Below, in pieces: positions 5,265 through 5,345 of a stretch of 5,345 nucleotides of DNA (the first letter of the stretch is position 1; every line of letters starts with the position of its first letter). The translations under genes were made by a program, and so were the position numbers. Below the pieces are notes generated by a model, which was not told the origin of the DNA, did not search any database, and worked only from the letters and a program-made list of their open reading frames with translations. Source of the stretch: Pseudanabaena sp. UBA1465 (GTDB lineage Bacteria > Cyanobacteriota > Cyanobacteriia > Pseudanabaenales > Pseudanabaenaceae); contig DCSN01000014.1 of NCBI GenBank assembly GCA_002325645.1, positions 1-5,345 of the forward strand. Direction: 5' to 3'.

Positions 5265-5345
5265 ACATCCCAATGCGAGGTTTGTGTTCCCATAGTAGAC
5301 AAGAACGCAAACTTTGCAGCCCAAAAAACTCAAAGAGGCTGATTT

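Noticed and set aside
5265..5345. Possible gene end or repeat at the right edge (palindrome GCAAACTTTGC at 5307-5317)
   Set aside because: The palindrome is short and unsupported, no frame is convincing in 80 bases, and nothing identifiable is present.
1..5345. CRISPR array, insertion sequence or integrase
   Set aside because: No regularly spaced direct repeats, no terminal inverted repeats with a transposase and no recombinase motifs were seen on either strand.

Overview
The window looks like a piece of cyanobacterial chromosome. The main evidence is six exact copies of the HIP1 octamer GCGATCGC between 2930 and 4992, a tRNA without an encoded CCA, and a protein family (gene at 3232) that I associate with cyanobacteria. 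The moderate-to-low GC would fit a filamentous genus such as Pseudanabaena, but the sequence does not prove the genus.

Left region (1-2385): three genes on the minus strand, read right to left, apparently one operon. The first (2385-1843) encodes a small exported protein with four cysteines. The second (1832-1137) encodes a coiled-coil-rich membrane protein whose Shine-Dalgarno overlaps the stop codon of the first. The third (1058 to beyond the left edge) encodes a larger exported protein of at least 352 residues that the window truncates. None has a function I can name. All three have a signal peptide or membrane segment, so the set probably works at the cell envelope or outside the cell. 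The block is AT-rich and contains no HIP1 site.

Middle (2386-3231): a non-coding stretch with a tRNA-Val(UAC) gene on the minus strand at 2814-2886 and a readable promoter upstream of it. Between the tRNA and the left operon are two tandem hairpins, a T-run that could end the tRNA transcript, and two very short reading frames of doubtful status. The change from HIP1-rich to HIP1-free DNA falls at the 3' end of the tRNA, the usual geometry of an island inserted at a tRNA gene. No integrase or repeat is visible to confirm this.

Right region (3232-5345): two convergent genes share a strong bidirectional terminator at 4271-4305. The plus-strand gene (3232-4269) encodes a 345-residue protein with a PD-(D/E)XK nuclease-like N-terminal half and an altered catalytic motif (D-H-R). 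The minus-strand gene (5198-4305) encodes a complete ABC-transporter ATPase of the DrrA/CcmA type, starting at GTG. It has its own promoter-like element and no permease gene within view. The last 80 bases hold nothing I can identify.

The strongest lead for something undescribed is the left three-gene envelope/secretion cassette downstream of tRNA-Val.
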